From: Streptomyces yangpuensis
GTDB taxonomy: Bacteria > Actinomycetota > Actinomycetes > Streptomycetales > Streptomycetaceae
Length of the DNA: 64,000 nucleotides
Direction of reading: 5' to 3'
Assembly (NCBI RefSeq): GCF_001005295.1
Contig: NZ_LBMK01000008.1
Span: 62,001-126,000 of the forward strand
Numbering within the stretch: the stretch's first letter is position 1; the number at the start of each line of letters is the position of its first letter. The notes under the pieces are model-generated. The model made no database searches. It had not been told where the DNA came from and saw only the letters and a program-made list of their open reading frames with translations. Positions 60,861 through 64,000 of the stretch are shown here, piece by piece. Position numbers and translations under genes: made by a program.

Positions 60861-63019
60861 TGGAGCAGCTGCATCCCTCGGACCCGTCCCGGATCGGCGG
60901 CCACCGCCTCCTCGGACGGCTCGGCGCCGGCGGTATGGGTGTCGTCTACCTCGGCCGCACGGACGACGGCGCGCTCGCCGCCGTCAAGGTCATCCGGGCC
61001 GAGTACGCCGAGGAGTCCGACTTCCGGGCCCGGTTCCGCCGCGAGGCCGAGATCGCCGCCGAGGTCGAGAGCCCGTGGGCCGTCAGGATCACCGGCGCCG
61101 ACCCCGACGCCCGGGAACCATGGCTGGCCACCTCCTTCGTCGCCGGCCCGTCCCTGGCCGAGGCCGTCTCCGCCCACGGCCCGCTCCCGCTGCGCGCCGT
61201 ACGGATCCTCGGCAAGGCCCTGGCCAAGGCCCTGCAGGTGATGCACGCGCAGGGCCTCGTCCACCGCGACGTCAAACCCGGCAACGTGCTGCTCGGCATG
61301 GACCGGCCCCGGCTCATCGACTTCGGTATCGCCCGGGGCGGCGAGCACACCGCCCTGACCTCGGCCGACGCCGTACTCGGCACCCCCGGCTTCATCCCGC
61401 CCGAGCAGGCCGAGGGCCGCCCCGCCGAACCGTCCGGCGACGTCTTCTCCCTCGGCTGCCTCCTCGCCTACGCCGCCACCGGCCGGCTGCCCTTCGGTGC
61501 GGGCACCGTGGAAGCCGTGCTCTACCGCACCGTCCACGACGAGCCCGACCTCGGCCCGGAGCTGCTCGCCGACCCCGAACTCACCGCCCTGCTGCGGACC
61601 TGCCTCGCCAAACACCCCGACATCCGGCCCACCGCCGCCGGGCTCGACGAGGCCCTCGTCGAGGACACCCCGGGCGAGGGGACCGACTGGCTGCCCGACC
61701 CGGTCGTCGCGACCATCGCCGAACGGGCCGCCGCCCTGCTCGCCCTGCCCGGTATCGAGGAGACCGTCGCCGACCCCGAGGCCGCCCCCGCACCCGGCGG
61801 GACCGGCCCGGCGTCGTCCCGCAGGCGGTTCCTCCAGATCGCCGCCGGGGCCGTTCTCGCGATCGGCGGCGGCACGGCGGGCTGGCTGGCGCTGCGCGAG
61901 GACGAGGAACCGAAGGGCACATCCGCAACCGCCGCCCGCGCCTGGGTGATCGGCGTACAGGCCGACCTCTCCGGCCCGCAGAAGGCGGCCGGCATCGCCC
62001 AGGAGCGCGGCGTGCGGCTCGCCGTCGACGCCTTCAACTCCCGCAAGGACAAACCCTTCACGCTCACCGTCGCCACCGCCGACGACGCGGGCGGAGCGGA
62101 CCGCTCCGCGGCCGCCGCCACCAGCCTCATCTCCGACCCGGACGTACTCGCCGTGATCGGCCCCACCGGCAACGCCACGGTCACCCCGTGCCTGGAGCTG
62201 TACGGCGAGGCGGCGCTGCCCCTGCTCACCGTCTCGGCCCTGGCGAGCGCCTTCAGCGTCGCCGACCGCCGCAGCTTCTTCCAGGTCAGCCCCATCTCCT
62301 TCATCCAGGGCTCGGCGCTGGGCCGCCAGCTCGCCCGGCAGCGCGGGGTGAGCAGGCTGGGCGTCCTGTGCGACCGGGACGGCGACGTGGAGGGCTGGCA
62401 GGCGATCCTGCACGCGACCCGCACCATCGCCGGCCACGTCCCGGGAGCCACCGTCTATCCACGGGTCGTCCCGCGCGGCACACAGGACCTGTCCCCGGTC
62501 GTCACCGACATGCTCGCGCACGGCGTCGACGCCTTCTTCTACGCCGGCACCCCCCAGGGAGCGGCCAGGACCGCCGCCCTGCTGGCCGCCGCCGGCTACC
62601 GGGGCCACCGGGCGGCCGACTACGCCGTCATGGGCCCGGAGTTCCTCGCCGCCGCGGGCCCGGCCGCCGAGGGCTGGCAGTTCGTCGCCCCCTACACCGG
62701 CCCCGAGGCCCCCGAGACCGCCGAACTTGCCCGCGCGCACCAGGCGGCGTACGGCACCGCGCCCGACATCTGGACGGCGGAGGCCTACGACGCGGCGAGC
62801 CTGGTCATCGACCGGCTCGTCACGGCGGCCCGCGGCGGGGGCCGCCCGGCCCGCGCCGACCTGCTCACCGCCCTCGCGGAAGGCTCCTACCGCGGCCTGA
62901 CCAAGGAGTACGCCTTCGGCAAGGACCGGACGGTGAAGGACAACGCCTACTTCCTCCACCAGGTGGAAGGCGGCCGGATCCGGTACGTGGGCCCCGTCGC
63001 CCGAGCCGCGGCCGGATAG
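60860..63019 (+). CDS. Membrane Ser/Thr protein kinase with periplasmic-binding-protein sensor
   Basis: A 719-aa receptor kinase. The kinase domain (about 12-275) has GAGGMGVVY, Lys43, HRDVKPGN with catalytic Asp137, and DFG with Asp154. Residues 321-345 contain RRRFLQIAAG and one membrane helix. From about 355 an extracytoplasmic domain resembles branched-chain amino-acid binding proteins (VIGVQADLSGPQKAAGIAQE, VLAVIGPTGNATVTPC, FYAGTPQGAARTAALLAAAG). Ligand binding outside would control phosphorylation inside. A twin-arginine-like SRRRFLQ directly before the helix is notable. Coupled to the upstream lipoprotein. Confidence 0.9.
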   Translation: MEQLHPSDPSRIGGHRLLGRLGAGGMGVVYLGRTDDGALAAVKVIRAEYAEESDFRARFRREAEIAAEVESPWAVRITGADPDAREPWLATSFVAGPSLAEAVSAHGPLPLRAVRILGKALAKALQVMHAQGLVHRDVKPGNVLLGMDRPRLIDFGIARGGEHTALTSADAVLGTPGFIPPEQAEGRPAEPSGDVFSLGCLLAYAATGRLPFGAGTVEAVLYRTVHDEPDLGPELLADPELTALLRTCLAKHPDIRPTAAGLDEALVEDTPGEGTDWLPDPVVATIAERAAALLALPGIEETVADPEAAPAPGGTGPASSRRRFLQIAAGAVLAIGGGTAGWLALREDEEPKGTSATAARAWVIGVQADLSGPQKAAGIAQERGVRLAVDAFNSRKDKPFTLTVATADDAGGADRSAAAATSLISDPDVLAVIGPTGNATVTPCLELYGEAALPLLTVSALASAFSVADRRSFFQVSPISFIQGSALGRQLARQRGVSRLGVLCDRDGDVEGWQAILHATRTIAGHVPGATVYPRVVPRGTQDLSPVVTDMLAHGVDAFFYAGTPQGAARTAALLAAAGYRGHRAADYAVMGPEFLAAAGPAAEGWQFVAPYTGPEAPETAELARAHQAAYGTAPDIWTAEAYDAASLVIDRLVTAARGGGRPARADLLTALAEGSYRGLTKEYAFGKDRTVKDNAYFLHQVEGGRIRYVGPVARAAAG

Positions 63020-63024
63020 CGGCG

Positions 63025-64000
63025 GATGCGCCCCCTCCTCCCCGCCGATCCGGCCGCGATCGGCGGGAACCGTCTGCTGGGCCGCCTGGGTGCGGGCGGC
63101 ATGGGCACCGTCTACCTGGGCCGTTCTCCCGAGGGCGTGCTGGTCGCCGTCAAGGTGATCCGCGCCGACCACGGCGCGGACCCCGCCTTCCGGGCCCGGT
63201 TCCGCCGCGAGGCGCAGGCCGCCGCCGGGCTGACCGGACGCTGGATCGTCCCCGTGGTCGCCGCCGACCCGGACGCCCGCGAACCCTGGCTGGCCACCCC
63301 GTTCGTCCCCGGCCCCTCCCTGGCCGAGGCGGTCGGCGGATACGGGCCCCTGCCCGCCAGGACCGTACGCATCCTCGGCGTCCGGCTCGCCGAGGCCCTG
63401 GCCGAGGTGCACGCGGCCGGGCTGATCCACCGCGACGTCAAACCGGGCAACGTCCTGCTGGCCCCGGACGGGCCCCGCCTGATCGACTTCGGGATCGCGC
63501 GGGCGGCCGGGGCGACCACGCTCACGGCCGTGGACGCGGTCGTCGGCACCCCCGGCTACCTCGCACCGGAGCTGGCCCGTGCGGGCGGCCCCGTCGCGGG
63601 TACGGCCGCAGACGTGTTCTCCCTCGGCTGCGTCCTGGCGTACGCGGCGACCGGGACCGGCCCGTTCGGCGGCGGGCACGCGGCCGCGGTGGTCTTCCGC
63701 ACCGTCCACGAGGAGCCGGAACTCGGTTCACTGCCGGTCGAGTTGCGCGAGGCGGTCGTCGGATGCCTGCGGAAGGAACCGGCGGACCGGCCGACCCTCG
63801 CCGAGCTCACCGCCCTCCTCGGCCCCGACCCGAGCGGCACGGACCATCGCGGCGCCGCCGCGGGCGGTACGGACCCGGGCGGCACGGACCCGAGCGGCAC
63901 GGACCCGGCGGCGGCCGGGGACTGGCTGCCCGCCCCGCTGCCCCGGATCATCGCCGAGCGCTCCACCCGGGCCCTGGACCTGCCCGCCCCGGAACCCACC
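63025..64000 (+). CDS. Ser/Thr protein kinase, paralogue of the previous gene (partial)
   Basis: Begins 5 bp after the first kinase and runs off the right edge (325 codons visible). The kinase domain is complete and intact: GAGGMGTVYLG, Lys43, HRDVKPGN with Asp137 and DFGIAR. It is closely similar to its neighbour (matching DPDAREPWLAT and GPSLAEAV blocks), so the pair arose by duplication. After the domain comes a short Gly-Thr-Asp-Pro repeat at about 63855-63910; the sensor part lies beyond the window. Confidence 0.88.

Overview
The base composition (very high GC, strong third-position G/C), the frequent GTG and TTG starts, the many leaderless promoters and a rodlin gene (52167-52580) point to the chromosome of a Streptomyces or close relative such as Kitasatospora. 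The window reads as chromosomal accessory and housekeeping sequence. It has one MITE-like element and several decayed gene remnants, but no transposase, phage module, CRISPR array or rRNA.

Layout. 1-4158: a partial polytopic membrane protein, a hypothetical, a SUKH (SMI1/KNR4) protein and a small charged protein. 4305-8269: a three-gene molybdenum hydroxylase of PaoABC type (2Fe-2S, FAD/4Fe-4S and molybdopterin subunits). 8393-15088: VOC protein, a palindromic MITE-like element, a non-heme Fe dioxygenase, a secreted PAF-acetylhydrolase-like esterase, a sulfite-oxidase remnant, a GNAT, a beta-propeller remnant and a secreted HNH lipoprotein pair. 15291-28540: the most notable locus, a five-gene cluster resembling E. 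coli yehI-yehL-yehM-yehP-yehQ: a DUF4132-like protein, a 1,638-residue companion, a MoxR AAA+ ATPase, a fused DUF5682-VWA protein and a SWIM zinc-finger protein. A perfect 21-bp hairpin splits it into two translationally coupled blocks.

28527-34259: HAD protein, a helical-repeat membrane protein, and an srsABC-like phenolic lipid operon (type III PKS, ICMT-type methyltransferase, flavoprotein) divergent from a UbiA prenyltransferase. 34886-37000: PHP protein, then divergent ohrR/ohr with an operator-like palindrome. 37124-46566: flavin monooxygenase, secreted VWA protein plus partner, subtilisin-like protease, a D,D-carboxypeptidase with a long repeat-bearing N-terminal extension, PlsC-type acyltransferase and a GNAT. 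46762-48485: YCII/DGPF protein plus ECF42-type sigma factor with a matching promoter.

48564-57068: small proteins, a SUKH protein, an esterase remnant, an AMP-forming ligase, two SAM methyltransferases, rodlin, an orphan ribbon-helix-helix protein, a GT-C mannosyltransferase and an ECF sigma factor with a membrane partner. 57347-64000: initiator tRNA-fMet, cold-shock protein, a SoxR-type C-terminal remnant, RNase HI with a zinc-ribbon-like tail, a GH16 enzyme, a lipoprotein, and two tandem Ser/Thr kinases. The first kinase carries a periplasmic-binding-protein sensor; the second runs off the right edge.

All calls come from reading sequence and motifs; no database search was run.
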